A DNA stretch of 64,000 nt from positions 1,364,001 through 1,428,000 of the forward strand of contig JABELC010000006.1 of the NCBI GenBank assembly GCA_028455995.1. The letters are read 5' to 3'. Under the pieces are notes generated by a model. That model made no database searches, had not been told where the DNA came from, and saw only the letters and a list, made by a program, of their open reading frames with translations. Each line of letters starts with the position of its first letter. Position 1 is the stretch's first letter. Below, in pieces: positions 35,501 to 48,392 of the stretch. A program made the translations under genes and the position numbers. Source of the DNA: Scleromitrula shiraiana (taxonomy: Eukaryota; Ascomycota; Leotiomycetes; Helotiales; Sclerotiniaceae).

Positions 35501-38500
35501 AACCATTATAAACATTAATTTATATAAAACAAAATATATTTTATACTATTATAATTAACAAATCCTTAATAAAACATACAATATTAAACTAAATTGCTTC
35601 ATTAATAATATAAAAAACAAGACTATTATTAATATATATTATATTAATTATAATAATAAAATTAAATTCAATATCATCATAAAATTTAAATTTGAATCTT
35701 TTAGACTTATCAACATAAAATTAGCATTTCTTATAATACTTTATAAATTGTTTTAATTACTTATAATTAAATTCATCTTTATAATTAACGCGATTAAATA
35801 AATTATATAGTTTTTTAATAAAAAAATATTCTATTTATTTATAAATATAATATAATTCGACTTTAGATAAATAACATTTTATATTTATATTTAATGATTT
35901 TATAATGAATTGCTAAAATTCTTAAAAAAAAATTAATTAATTAATAAACATATATCTATAATATTTAATAGTTTTCTATATTTTATTATTAATATATTAA
36001 AACTCATTTTTAATATTATTAAATAAAATTTAAACATAGTTTATATTTATAAAATTTAATAAAAATGGAATATTAATATTAATAATATAAATATTAATTA
36101 TATTGATTAAATTAATGATTAAAATAATTTCAATAAAAAAAATATTATCAAAATTAAATCTAAAATTTATAATTGAATTTAAAATCTTTATATTGATTCG
36201 AATAAATTTTTATAATATTAAAAACTATTTATAATCAATAATTGATTATTTTATAATATCAAAATCAATTATTATATCAATAAATTTATATTTACTATAA
36301 CGTTTAATCTATAAATATATCTCGAATTTTTAACTAATTTTGTTAATATAAATATATAAAATAATTAAATTATTAAATTCTATAACAAAATTATTATAAT
36401 TATCATTTATAATAATATAAAAACTATATAAAATAATAAATACTTCAATATCATTATTATTATCATTATTATCAAAATATAATTTTAATTAAAATACTTC
36501 AATTTCTTTAATTATATAAATAAAATCGTTATTATCATCATATTTATTTTAAATATATCAATCATAATTTTTGCTAAAACTTTATATACTATTAAAGTCG
36601 AATCTCAACTTTATTTTCTAATTAAATTCTTTCTTTACTATAATTCGTTTTTTAGAAATATATCTAATTAACTAATATCCTTTTTTTTTATAAATATAAT
36701 ATACTTTTTGTTTTTAATTATAATAATTATTATTAAATTAAGAAATTTAATTATTAAAACATATATTTTTATTTTAAAATCGAAAATTATTATTATTTCA
36801 ATTATTTCCTTAAAATCATCGATCATTAAAATTTTGTTTAATTATATTATCGTCTTTCTCTTTGAAAAACAATTCATTTTTAAACTTATTTTTCGTACTT
36901 TTCCATATTACAATAAATATATAGATCTTTATAATTATAACAATAAATATTTTAAATAAATCTAAATATCCTTAAAAACATATAAAATAATCTTAATAAA
37001 CTATAAAAAATTTTATTATATAAATAAAATTACCATATATTCCTAATAATAATCTAAACTTTATAATATATATTTTATTGAATAGAATTTTATATAATTA
37101 TCTAACTAATTTTAATAAATTATTTACAATAATAATACAAAAAATGATTTTAAACCAATTATTATATATATCACATTTCCATTTTTTGCCTTCAAATGCT
37201 TTTTAAAATTTTTTAATAATTATCTTCCAATTAATATTTAAATTTTTATATTTAATAATATTATAATAATACTCTTGAATATCTTTATATAACATAAATA
37301 AAATATCTAAATATCAATATTATTTAAATAAACTAATTTGTTTATAATTATCTTTATAAATAATTGATTTATATTTAATATTATTTATTTAATTATTATA
37401 TTTATTATTATTTAATATATATCGTTTTATAAAATTTTTAAATTGTTTATTAATATTAAATAAAATAAAATCAGTTTTAAAATTTTCAAAATCTAAATAA
37501 TCAAAAAAATTATTCTCAAAATCAGAATCAGGGTTAGAATCGAAGTTATTACTATTACTATCTTTTCTTTCAATAAATATTGATTTGGGATCGGGTTTTT
37601 TAAAATTAGATGGTTCTTTTAATATCGCCTATTTCTTTTATTTGCCTTTGCCTTTCTTATCTTTTTTGCCCTTATTTTCAATTTTATCTTCTTAAATAAA
37701 ATTGATAATAAAATTTCTTTTATCTTTCTTTTTTGAATTATTAAGTTTTTTAATTATTATAATAAAAATATTTAATTATACATTAAATTATATATCGCAA
37801 ATTGCTGTATTTATTATTTTTAAAATTTATTTAAATAAAGTTTTAAAAAAAAATATAAAAATCAAATTGATATTAATATTAAAGTTAATAAAAATATTAA
37901 TACTGAATTTTTGTAAAAATCGTTTAAAAAATCATAAAATAAAAAAGTTTTTTTTTTAGATTATAATAAAGTATTTTAAAATCCAATTCGCGAAATCGCT
38001 TTTGAATATTTATAAGATATCGTTATTAAAAATGTAATAATAAATGTATTTTAAAATTTTGAATTGAATATATAATAATAAAATCTTATTATTAAAATTA
38101 TTTTTAAAATTAAATTTATTTTTGAATAATTTATAAAGCTTATTATATTTTTTAAAGTCTTAATTTAAAAAGAAATAGTCTAAAAAAGAAAAGTTTTTTT
38201 TTGTTATATTGATTTAAAAAAGGGAGTTAGATAAAAATATTTGTGCAAATAATTAAAAAAAGATGTTATATTCTAACAAAAAGAATAAGTTCTTTATTAT
38301 TATATAGAAGGGATTAAAGAAAAAAAAAAGAGAAAAAAGTAAATTATTATAAAGTAATAAAGATTTGTTTATTTTTAAAGGATATTTCTAAATTCTTATA
38401 AATCTTATTAATTTAAAAGCGATAATATCTTTAAATAAAAATCAAAGTTTTTTAATGTAATCTTTGTAAATCCAAAAATAATGAATATATGAGAAAGATA

Positions 38501-38858
38501 AAAAAAAGAAATAAAAAAGAAGTGATAAAAGAGATCTTGTCATCGCTAAAGTTTTAAGAATTTGGGGATTTAAGGATATTATAAAAGTCGCTAAAAGATG
38601 TTTTGAAGAAATAGAAATTAAAGAGTTAAGGTTTTTGAAAATTTGAGTTAAAAAAGTCAGGCTAAAAGCATATATAATAAATACAAAAATTATAATATCA
38701 TTTTAATATTTATATATTTTATCTTAATATTGTATATTATTTTTAATCAAAACGCTTTATTGATATTTCAAATTCATTTTTAGTTTTTTCAAAAATATTT
38801 TTATTATTATAATATCGCTTTAATATTTATAATATCTAATTTGTATAATACTAATCAA

Positions 38859-39018
38859 TATAGTTTTATTTTAATTTAAATCATATAATTATAATATTAT
38901 AATTTGTATTTGATATTCTTATTATTTATCTATTTATAATATAAATTGTCAAGTCGTATATATATACGACTATGGTCACATGTTTATCACATGCTACCTT
39001 GTGATCTATATCCCAACA
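38859..39018 (-). repeat. right LTR, 160 bp
   Basis: Less mutated copy of the left LTR, keeping CATGTTTATCACATGCTACC and the terminal CCCAACA. The internal CGTATATATACG palindrome contains a TATA-like core. Confidence 0.85.
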
Positions 39019-39023
39019 ATTAC

Positions 39024-42000
39024 TTAATTAATTGATTCATTGAATGAATGCTTAACCGCTATCCTTTCCATAATCATCATCCACCATCCTCCTCCCCTTT
39101 CAGATCCACCCCCTTTCTCTTTCCCAAGGTTTACGCTTCTATTGTATACATGATGTTCATTGACTCATCGATGGAAATAGCTATGTGAATGGATGGTTTT
39201 CCATTATTGTCCTAATTTTTTGGATTTTTGGTCGGTTGGTTGTTGGGGTTGAGAGGAGAGGAGAGTAGAGGAGAGGGAGGAAGGCGTTTTATAGAGAGGA
39301 TGGGATGAATGGGGTGAAATTGGCATTGCCGGAGTGAGGAGGTGAATGTATCGAGTGGATAGGGGAGGGAAGAGGAGGGGATGGGAGGTTAGATACCAAT
39401 GAATTCAATATTCAAATCGTCAAACAATGAAGACATTCAGTCGCTTATTTTTCAATTCATGTATTTGTTAACATATCTATCTATAACCTCAAACATCAAA
39501 CTCCAAACATCAAACATCAAACTCCACATCTCCAATTAAATCAGACGGCTGAGCAGCTGAGCTATCCGTTTTTCCTTCTCTTTCGATATTTGATATTTAT
39601 AAATAATGTTAGGATGGATTGTTTAGTTTGCTTGTACATGGGTGTGTTCTGAGGTTGTTTGTGATTCGGGGTTTGGGGAGGGGATGTGGATGTGGATAGT
39701 GTCTTGAGTAGTGCGTTGAGTAGTATAGATGTGGTGGACCCGTAGTGGTTTGCTGTTGGTATGTTTTTATTTATAATGTCTGTTTGTTATATTGTTTGTA
39801 CTATTGATCTTTGATCTTTTTACTTTTATCTTTTAATGTTGTTATTGCTGATTCTTCGTTTCATTTTATTTTCATATACGTGATGTCAGTGTTTATTACC
39901 ATTTATTTATTTATTTATCTATACATCATCATCATCATCATCATCATCATCGTTGTCGTCTATTTCTTTTACTTATATTTAAATAGTATCTTTAAGTCAA
40001 ACCCGTCTATCGATGGGTAACTTCAGCCTACTGAAAAGATCGGTGCTGAATACATGTGTAATGGATTTTCCACGTATGATGCAATCTTCGCTTTCCGGCC
40101 TTGTGCTTGGGGGAAGAAGTGTTTTGGGAGAGGAGGGGGTATTTTATAAAGGGGTTGTGGATACAGGGAAGAGGGAGGGCAAGGAGGAGGGGAAATATGA
40201 AATTAGTAAATTCCCATCTCATACCAGCCCAGTCATTCACAAGTGGCTAAGATGCGCAACCATGGATATATGTGTCCGCTGAATTATAGATACAAAGCTC
40301 AGTTGAAGTCAACGCCTAAAGCCCAGAACTAAGATTCTTCAAGTTTTCCCCCTCGATGAGTATAAGAAGTCTGTTTCTACACTGTATACTTGGGATCAGT
40401 AGGATTATGCAACAACTGGCAAAAAGAAGAGCGTAAAGGAAGGAGCTTGTTTGTTTTGTGGTCGGGTTGCTTTTGATGGCGCGGAGTTTAGTTGAGTGAG
40501 GGGTTTGAGTAGATGGAGATGGGGATATTTCGACAGGATTGATTGTCAATTGTTGGTTAATAGTTAACTGTTATCGTCTAATATATTTTCTGTCAGATGT
40601 ATTGACTATACCGCCCCTTTTCCTTTAGAGATAAGTTCTTTTACATATAAATTTTAGAGTCAAGCATAGAATAGAGGGCCTATGATGAGGCATTTACTTA
40701 CATTCCTATTCCTCTACATAGTGATTTCAGGGGTTGTGTTAGTATAATATGAGAGTAATTGTAGACAGGAAGATACTCTTATAGAGTAGAGGATGGTGGG
40801 AAATGGAATGTAGAGAGTATTGTTTGCGGATGGGTGAATGAGATGGTAGACATTGAATTGGTATTCACTGAAGTGGTGGAGCTACTAGTGTAGGTGATAA
40901 AAGCAGAGAGAAAAGGGGGGCTAGATATCGGTGGATTTGAATCTGATATCAGATTAGGAGGAAGATAGAGAGTGAGTCCTTATTTCTATCTTCAGATGGC
41001 AATTGAAAGAATTTTATAAGGTTCATTCACTCACTTATCCGCTCATATCCTTAGGGATACTATAAAAGACCTAACTTCCTCACTTCCTATCCTGAGTATC
41101 AATACAAGAAATCCGTAAGTGAGATTAAGAGACATGGGTTCGAGCGAGAATTGAATTTGATGGATAGAAAGCTTTATTTTGGATATCTAGATGAGTTTGG
41201 AGCTAGTAAAAATTCTCTGCTACGTGGTTTTCTTTTGGTCATTTTGTATGGATTTTTTCATTATTAATATCTATTCATCTTACCATATTATTGATATTAT
41301 CAATTTGAATCACTGTTTATTCATTCATTTATTCTTGTCACAAAGAGATATCTCATTGCTATTGAGTATTCAATCATTGCGTACTCAGGTATTTGAACTT
41401 GAGTGAGAATTTATATGAGTCAAGTTTATTTTTCCCTTCAGGATGCGTGACTTAAAATAGTAGTTGCTATCTTTAAGTTTATGACACAATGTGGTGGTCT
41501 GTCTTGATAGAGTTGTATGGGTAGAAAGGGTGGAAGGGGATAAATTGCTGGTTATATAGTGTGATGTTAAACGATCGTTTAGAATTGTGGATCATCGGAG
41601 AGAGGTTGATGGGGAGTGGGTGAAAATAGGAATATTGGACTTGAAATCAGGAGAATAAGAGGATTTTGTCGTCTTGTTACGATTTACTAAGGATCTAAAA
41701 CTCATTCGCTGAAGAATTTTCCAAGTCATGCTCGATGGGAATAGGAATAGAAAAGGGGTATATAAAGGCGAGCTATTTTAGATTCCTCGAGGAAGTCAGT
41801 TAGCCAAGAAACAGAAATTATTACAGTTCATGAGTCCATATGTGTTGTAGCAACTGATTTTCATACTCCTCGTAGGTGGGTTCTATATTTGGCTGTTCTT
41901 AGCTTGTAACCTCGAGCTTAATCTATCTGCATTAGATGTTGCCATGCTATATGAATCGATTAATTAATGATAATAAAATCTGGGCTTCAATGTTGTGGAA

Positions 42001-42421
42001 TGTATCGTTTGTTGTCGATTTGAGGTTATGTTAAAACATAGTTGATTTTGATGAATGAAAGGGGTTCAGAAATACATTGTTTTGGTGGGTTGGATTAGTA
42101 CTTTACCTAAGAGTAACTGTCCATATTAAAATGATTATAGATTGAAGGAAATTATGGTTGATGGGAATGCGCTTTGTGAGCTGTTAGATTTATACACAGA
42201 AAAGGAGACGCCATTCAGGCGTAGCTTAGTCATTCGCTGATAGGACCATACTCGAGGCAAGATCGTGTGGAACAGAACAACAAATAATAAGCGTGCGTAC
42301 ATCACGCTAAACTTTCTATTCCCCTATACTGATGGTCATGATATCTTTATCCCGGTTGAATTATTTCTAGCACTAGTAATTTTATGCAGGTGATGATACT
42401 ACAAGATTAGTATGAATCACT
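39024..42421. other. intergenic, no gene supported
   Basis: Moderate composition with GA-rich and TCA-repeat tracts (TCA at about 39926-39950). Two TATA-like sites with short transcript-like downstream sequence (CTATAAAAG near 41060, GTATATAAAGG near 41757) have no open frame of note after them. An 89-codon frame at 40013-40282 shows no domain. Confidence 0.45.
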
Positions 42422-43999
42422 TTAGATCCTTCCTACACTCGCATCTTCCAAATCATTTGTACCCCTCTCGATTACACCACGTTTCTTTTTATCCCTCCCC
42501 TCGAGGAATCTAGTCAACAAGGCTGTCACTGCAACCGCAACTCCAAAAAATGCTGCAGCGATCCAACCTGGTCGAAATTCAGGTTGTTCGGCTGTCCTCC
42601 AAACAGCATCTGAGTACCAAATTTGATTGATATAACCAAACATATTACTCGTTGCAATGACAAAACCCCTCATCTCATGGTCACCAATCATAAGATCTGG
42701 ATACCATGAGAACCAGAGTCCAGGTACTCCAGCACTAAACCATGAAAGATAGAATGCCGCAAACTTCAGCCCAATAGGAACATTCCAAATTGCAAGTACA
42801 ACTGCGCTGAAAAATGTTCCAAGTTGCATCAAGATGATCACTTGCCATCTCTTTCCTCGGAATATAGGTGAATCGGAAATCATAGCTGCAGCAACCTGAA
42901 CCACTACTCCAACGGCATATTGACCTGTAGGAAGAACATCTCTATCATAGACAGAATTTCCCTTCCACTTTAACCAGAGAGCAAAGACTGGCTGTTGGGA
43001 TGGAAGACTTGCCTGAATAAAGAAGTATCCGAATGGTAAAACCCAAAACTGCCATTGCGCAGCGATACGGAAGATTTTCGTCCTGTTCCAGGGTGTTGAT
43101 CCAAGAGTACTATATCCATCACGTAACAATCGCTCTTTCGCCAAGGCAATTTCCGGTTTTGTAAGATAGAAGGCTCGAGTATTTTCAGGAAAGTCGGGAT
43201 TGAAGAAGTACCCAATGACTCCTACCGGTAAACTAATAACACCGCAGATAATAAACAGCCATTGCCAACCAGCATGACCAAGTTTACCATCTAAATTATC
43301 ATACGCAGCTGCTTGAAGATATCCACTAAACATGGAAGCAAGCGTAGCCGTACTATAAAACAAAGTAACACGCTTCGCTCTTTCTTGTTTAGTATACCAA
43401 CTTCCAATAAGATAGATGATACAAGGGAAGAAAGCTCCCTCGCAAAGCCCAATCAGAAACCTCAACGCATACAACTGCTTCACATTGGAGACAGCCGCAC
43501 TACAAAAAGTAAACACCGACCACAATACTTCCAAACTAGGAATCAAATATGACGGTCTAATATGCGTGACCAAAATAACGGCAGGGATTTGACTAATCAC
43601 ATAACCGGCCGTGAATACATTTCCCATATATGTAAGTTCACTTCCTTTCATCCCAATTGCTTCTTTCATTCCAGATACGTACGCATTGCTCAGATTACTT
43701 TGGTCAAGATTCTTGCAGAAGTAACCGAGACATCCGTAGGTTAGGAGGAAGATGTCGAGTTTTAGGAGGAATCGTTTCTCAGGGAGAGGCTTGTCCGGGT
43801 CGTCCCAAATGTAGCGGCGGATGCTACGGAAGGTACGATGAGTGGAGCCTTTGATGCCGGGCTTCTCCCATTTCTCCAAACCATTTGGGACGGAGGTTGA
43901 AGAGGAGGGGTGTTTGATTCGGTCTGATTCTGGGGTTGAGCTGATGTCTGAAGTGGGATGAATCTCCGATTGCGGATTCTTCTCATTTGTATCAGACAT
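42422..43999 (-). CDS. MFS transporter, anion:cation symporter (Dal5/Fen2-like) family
   Basis: A single-exon 525-residue polytopic protein with hydrophilic N-terminal (about 75 residues) and C-terminal ends. The first helix context KLDIFLLTYGCLGYFCKNLDQSNLSNAYVSG is the family hallmark (conserved LDxxNLSNA). FLIGLCEGAFFPCIIYLIGSWYTKQERAKR is the helix 4-5 region, also characteristic. The family imports organic anions such as allantoate, pantothenate, nicotinate or biotin with protons. The overall feel is nearer the Fen2/Liz1 pantothenate type, but the substrate cannot be read from sequence. It is divergent to a 2OG dioxygenase at 45123, so the two may share regulation. Confidence 0.88.
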   Translation of the reverse strand: MSDTNEKNPQSEIHPTSDISSTPESDRIKHPSSSTSVPNGLEKWEKPGIKGSTHRTFRSIRRYIWDDPDKPLPEKRFLLKLDIFLLTYGCLGYFCKNLDQSNLSNAYVSGMKEAIGMKGSELTYMGNVFTAGYVISQIPAVILVTHIRPSYLIPSLEVLWSVFTFCSAAVSNVKQLYALRFLIGLCEGAFFPCIIYLIGSWYTKQERAKRVTLFYSTATLASMFSGYLQAAAYDNLDGKLGHAGWQWLFIICGVISLPVGVIGYFFNPDFPENTRAFYLTKPEIALAKERLLRDGYSTLGSTPWNRTKIFRIAAQWQFWVLPFGYFFIQASLPSQQPVFALWLKWKGNSVYDRDVLPTGQYAVGVVVQVAAAMISDSPIFRGKRWQVIILMQLGTFFSAVVLAIWNVPIGLKFAAFYLSWFSAGVPGLWFSWYPDLMIGDHEMRGFVIATSNMFGYINQIWYSDAVWRTAEQPEFRPGWIAAAFFGVAVAVTALLTRFLEGRDKKKRGVIERGTNDLEDASVGRI

Positions 44000-44533
44000 T
44001 ATTGCGATACTATTTTCCTCCCCTTTCTCGAGTTCAAGTCAAGTTTCCTGATTCTGAACCTTTTGAAAGATTATCCGCTCGTGCTTTTGTATCGACAGAA
44101 TGGTAATCAGGACATGTCGTCATCAATCAAGTGCGACCACCATTGCAACCGGTATATACACTTTTACTGTAGTTACATCAACTATAATTGCGCCATGTTT
44201 ATACTATTGTTGCAAATATGTTAGATAGTCATGATGTCCAATTGAATCCAGGCATCTTATCTCCTCCTTTCGGCCCGGGACTTTGCATCTTCTCAAGATG
44301 GACACTGAGATAGAAGCAAAGCAACTCGTACGAGATAATTTTCGCAGTTATGTCTCCGCTCTCTGCTTTAACCCTACCCCACTCTCCATTTATCTGAATG
44401 TAACTCAATTGACGTGACATCGGACTTTTTTGTTTGCATGTACAACCCCTCAGTTACTAGTACTTTGATTGGAACCCCACCAGCATCTACATAACGGAAA
44501 AGATACAAATATCAGACTATTAGTACGTTGTAT

Positions 44534-44822
44534 CAATCGTCGGACTTCGCTTAACTCCCGTAAAAAGACTTCGCTTTTCTGTTCAAGTTTATGATATAAA
44601 CAAGATGTTTTTAATAAATCAGTTTATGTTTTTCCCAAATAAAGATAAGTTTTATATATAATTAAAATATAATTTCAAATTTCAATTAAATTAAATAAAA
44701 GCTAATTTTTTCATATAAACTTTTAATAAAAACAATTAAAAACATCTTGTTCAACCTAATACTAGTACTAGTAGTAAAAAGGCTAAGTCCTTTTCTGGAG
44801 GTTAAGCGAAGTCTGATGATTG
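44534..44822. mobile_element. 289-bp inverted-repeat MITE-like element in a shared promoter
   Basis: The terminal inverted repeats begin CAATCGTCGGACTTCGCTTA (44534), and the right end at 44822 in reverse complement begins CAATCATCAGACTTCGCTTA. An inner inverted pair, CAAGATGTTTTTAAT at 44611 and ATTAAAAACATCTTG at 44737, flanks an AT-rich core. There is no coding capacity. It sits between the divergent MFS and dioxygenase genes. Confidence 0.75.
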
Positions 44823-45122
44823 TACAGTATGATTCTGATTGTTAAGCAAAAAGATCCAAGCAGATAGTACGATGCTTTTAGAAGGATTGTGTTGACATTG
44901 GTTGTGATCATCGCTCCACGGGTGGAGTAGTAGGTATCGTCATGCGGGGAGAAAATGACGGAATATAGATCTGATAACGGCCAAAAATAAACCCCATCAT
45001 TGATAGAACATTAGTAACGATGAATGATTTATGAATATTTAAGAGGGCAAAATATCGTTGATAGTACTTTCCAAAACGAGAAAAATAATTATTTGCCCCT
45101 GATCAATAAAATTCAAGTCATT

Positions 45123-46277
45123 ATGTCGGCCACCATAACAACTAAACCAGAGGTCTCCTCAACCCCCCAAGACCCCCATCAATATGATTTCGATCATCTT
45201 CCAGCATACAGCCACCCACCCGAGACAAAAGAAAATCTTCCATGGGCCGAACTAGTAACTCTTGATCTTTCCGATTTTAACAATGAAGGAGGAAAACAAA
45301 GATTAGCAGACCAACTCTCCCATGCCGTTCACCATGTTGGATTCTTCTACGTCAAAAACTTCGGTCTCTCCCAAGAAGAAATAGACCAACAATTTACTCT
45401 TGCTAAGAATTTCTTCACTCTCCCCGTTGAGGAAAAAGCCAAATACGAAGTCGACTACGCAAACGCCGATTACAACGGCTGGCGTCGTCCCGGCCATCGA
45501 ACCATCAACGCCGTAAAAGACAACATAGAAATTTACAACATTCCCAAATTCACCAAAGATTTCGAAGGAAAATATCAGCAACCCCCACTTCTTGCCGCGC
45601 ATCTTCCCGAAATAGAGCATTTCTCCCGCTCTCTCCATTCCAACGTCGTGCTTCCTTTACTTCGACTTTTCGCCATCATTCTCCAATTACCAGATGAGGA
45701 ATACCTCGTAAAACAGCACACATACGAACCTAAAAGTGAAGATCATTTCAGATATATGATATATCATACAAGAACACCGGAGGAACATGAGGCGAGTGGA
45801 TATGGCCAAACAGTCGGTCACACCGATCTCGGAACCGTAACATTATTATTCCGCCAACCGGTAGCAGGATTGCAAGTACTAGGTGACGACGGAAACTGGA
45901 CCTACGTATCTGCACAACCCGGCACCATCACGGTCAATCTCGCAGATACATTATCGCATTTGACAGGCGGTTGGCTGAAGAGTTCCGTTCACAGAGTTGT
46001 GGCTCCTCCGAAGGATCAGTGGGAGTATGAGAGAACCGGTCTTTTGTATTTTGCGAGACCGCATAATGAAACGATTTTGAGACCAATTGCGGATAGTCCG
46101 GTTTTGAATGAGGCGGGTGTGAAACCGAGGTTTGAGGGGGAGGTTACGATGGAGGAGTTTGTTAGGGCGAAGCAGAGGTTGCAGTTGAATCCGGAGGCGG
46201 CAAGGAAGAAGTATGAGGAGTCGGGGGATGGAACGGTGGAGGTTATTGCGGGGTGGAGAGATAGGACTTATAAATAA
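45123..46277 (+). CDS. 2OG-Fe(II) dioxygenase, isopenicillin-N-synthase-like
   Basis: Intronless, 384 residues from ATG 45123. An in-frame ATG at 45024 exists, but the extra 33 residues lack family similarity and the downstream ATG follows an AT-rich leader. The N-terminal DIOX_N part is visible as VHHVGFFYVKNFGL. The catalytic 2OG oxygenase domain has iron ligands H233 and D235 (GHTDLGTVTLLF) and H290 (SSVHRV). R304 is the 2-oxoglutarate anchor, in the context RTGLLYFARP. These enzymes hydroxylate, desaturate or ring-close small molecules. The substrate is unknown. Pairing with a divergent transporter suggests uptake and processing of one compound, which is inference. Confidence 0.9.
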   Translation: MSATITTKPEVSSTPQDPHQYDFDHLPAYSHPPETKENLPWAELVTLDLSDFNNEGGKQRLADQLSHAVHHVGFFYVKNFGLSQEEIDQQFTLAKNFFTLPVEEKAKYEVDYANADYNGWRRPGHRTINAVKDNIEIYNIPKFTKDFEGKYQQPPLLAAHLPEIEHFSRSLHSNVVLPLLRLFAIILQLPDEEYLVKQHTYEPKSEDHFRYMIYHTRTPEEHEASGYGQTVGHTDLGTVTLLFRQPVAGLQVLGDDGNWTYVSAQPGTITVNLADTLSHLTGGWLKSSVHRVVAPPKDQWEYERTGLLYFARPHNETILRPIADSPVLNEAGVKPRFEGEVTMEEFVRAKQRLQLNPEAARKKYEESGDGTVEVIAGWRDRTYK

Positions 46278-48392
46278 ATGTTTTGTTCCACTAATAATGG
46301 TGTATTGAATATGAGATTAATTTAACGTGGAAAATATCTGCGAATGGTAGATAAATTGTATTTCGAATGATAATATTCAACATTTATGGGTCTAAGATCC
46401 TGTTAGTTTCCAAGACTTTAGCATCACTATGATGATGCAGCATTGCTGCTTTTTAAAACCTTGCTACCCCCGATCAATACTTCTGACTGAACTCTTTAGT
46501 CGTTACGTTTATTTGTAACTTGAATGATCACTAAACAACTTAAAAATAATCACAACCATAGTTTTTTGATACCCCGCGTAGCTTCTGACAAAATAACTAA
46601 TAAATATTCTGCTTGTCTTGTATGGTAATAGTCTAGTACCCCGCAATCAAATTAAGCGATGTGACTAATCGACTTTACACCCCAAGACTTTGTTACCTCA
46701 AGTATAAGTTTAAGCGGAAGCGTAGTTGCTTACAAATTTGTTTGTAATCATTGAACTTGATTTGTCTGGAAAGATTTATATACCCATCCCCATACGATTA
46801 CTAGTATTTTTTTAATACAAATTTTTTCAAAAAACTGTTGAATGAGATTAATAATAATGGTGGTATAACCACTTACATATTTGTCTCTCTAGAATATTAA
46901 TGTTCCAAATTCCAATACGAGAAACTGTTATGGGTGTATTAACGCCTACTAGTTTGTATTGATTCCTATGAATGCTATGTTTCTGTCAATGACTAAATCA
47001 ATTATTTTCTACTTCTTGAATTGAATCTCTTAAAGAAATCATTTTTCGGGTAGAACTATTGATTGGCACTTGAAAGAATTTTATGACTGAATTAAATTCT
47101 TAAAATGCTTTTCTATTTGTATTATCTTGCAGCTATGCAGAACTAAGACTTGAACATGATGATGTTTAAACAGTCGCAAGATTGAAATAGAACCAAGAAA
47201 TGGCCATGACCTGTATGACTTCGCTTTATTCTTATTGTCTGGATAGACACTAGACTCGAACTGATTGGATTAATAATATCGTTCTTCGTCCCTGTCATTA
47301 TTTATTTTTTATGGGACAAAATGAAATGAAGTTACTCCTCATAAACTATTAGTTTTTAGAGATTAATATCTGTGAAGAAAACATTGTCTACTATTCACAA
47401 CCACCGATCTAGATCTGGCAGTAATCTTTAACATGAATGTCGGTTCTCATTCAATAATTTGTTGTTTTCATTGTTTCAGATAACATTACTTCTTCTCGGA
47501 ATTTCACATTTAAATTTGGTTTTTTGTAACAAGTTTTGGGGTTGGGTGCTCATGGATCTTATGCACCGGTATTTGTCGGCGCCAGGCGACTCTGCTCAAC
47601 TTTTTCCTTATGCGATTCATTAACTTGAGTACTGGAGCATTTGATGCATTCGTAGATCCAGTGGAGATGCGTTTTATACCATGAAAAAATCGCAGTTGTA
47701 ATGATTGTTCTTTTATGTATAAGCCTATTAAGCTAGTTTCCAGACCTTTTTTGCGAATACATTGCATCTATTGAGGGATATATTGAGAGACAATATTCTC
47801 ATCTCATTCAATGCAAGACCATGCTCTTGAATACCAGATATTAAGTATGCACGATATGTTCTGAGACACTACTAGTATCTTGAACCTAGTATTATGCTAG
47901 TACAAATCAGAGGAAGATGCCTGACTTCTTCACATAGTGTGTATCGAGTTTCTGTAACTTCGATACTATCGTCAAAATATCCCAAATTAGAATATTTATT
48001 AGATTGTAAAGAGAGGAAGGGAACGAAGTAGAATTCTTGCTCATATAATCTCCTATTGGCCAGGATTTGCTAAAGATATAAGACCGAACAGTTCTAGCCA
48101 CGAGAGTCGCAAGAAATAAGAATTCCTAAACTTATTGTTTCATCTCTTAATCATCGTGTTCATTCAAGTGGTACGTTCTTGAAGCTTTCATATCTAACAT
48201 GTTCTCGCTACCAAGTATACATTGTAAGCCACTAGATGATCAGAAGTAAAAGTGAATCAACTACCAAATCACATCAGCACAAACAGCAAGTAATCAATAT
48301 CTACACCCAAAAAGCACGATATCCTACAAAAAGAAAGAATTCCCAAAGTTTATATCCTTTATATATCTGAGCAAAGCCCAAAAATAAATGTT
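46278..48392. other. intergenic, no gene seen
   Basis: About 2.1 kb of AT-biased single-copy-looking DNA. The open frames are all short and without domain features. Confidence 0.5.

Larger units (their letters stand above)
32406..39023 (-). mobile_element. full-length LTR retrotransposon, heavily mutated, with ATTAC target duplication
   Basis: Direct terminal repeats of 160 bp (32411-32570 and 38859-39018) flank about 6.3 kb of extremely AT-rich DNA. ATTAC occurs at both outer edges (32406-32410 and 39019-39023), the expected 5-bp target duplication. The right LTR ends CCCAACA, so on the minus strand it begins TGTTGGG, a common LTR start. In the left copy the same end is TTTTAATA, all C-to-T changes. 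No intact gag or pol frame remains. A minus-strand lysine-rich block near 37,630-37,690 could be a gag relic, which favours minus orientation, but this and the superfamily are uncertain. The decay pattern is that of RIP. Confidence 0.85.

Noticed and set aside
36880..36960. Possible CCHC zinc knuckle (minus strand) inside the retrotransposon
   Set aside because: Cysteine/histidine spacing does not fit C-x2-C-x4-H-x4-C even after undoing likely transitions.
33000..38500. Several Ile/Lys/Asn/Phe-rich open frames in the AT-rich block
   Set aside because: They are chance frames of extremely AT-rich retrotransposon remains, not genes.
45024..45122. Upstream ATG extending the 2OG dioxygenase by 33 residues
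   Set aside because: The added residues are Asn/Lys-rich leader-like sequence with no family similarity; ATG 45123 gives the normal N-terminus.
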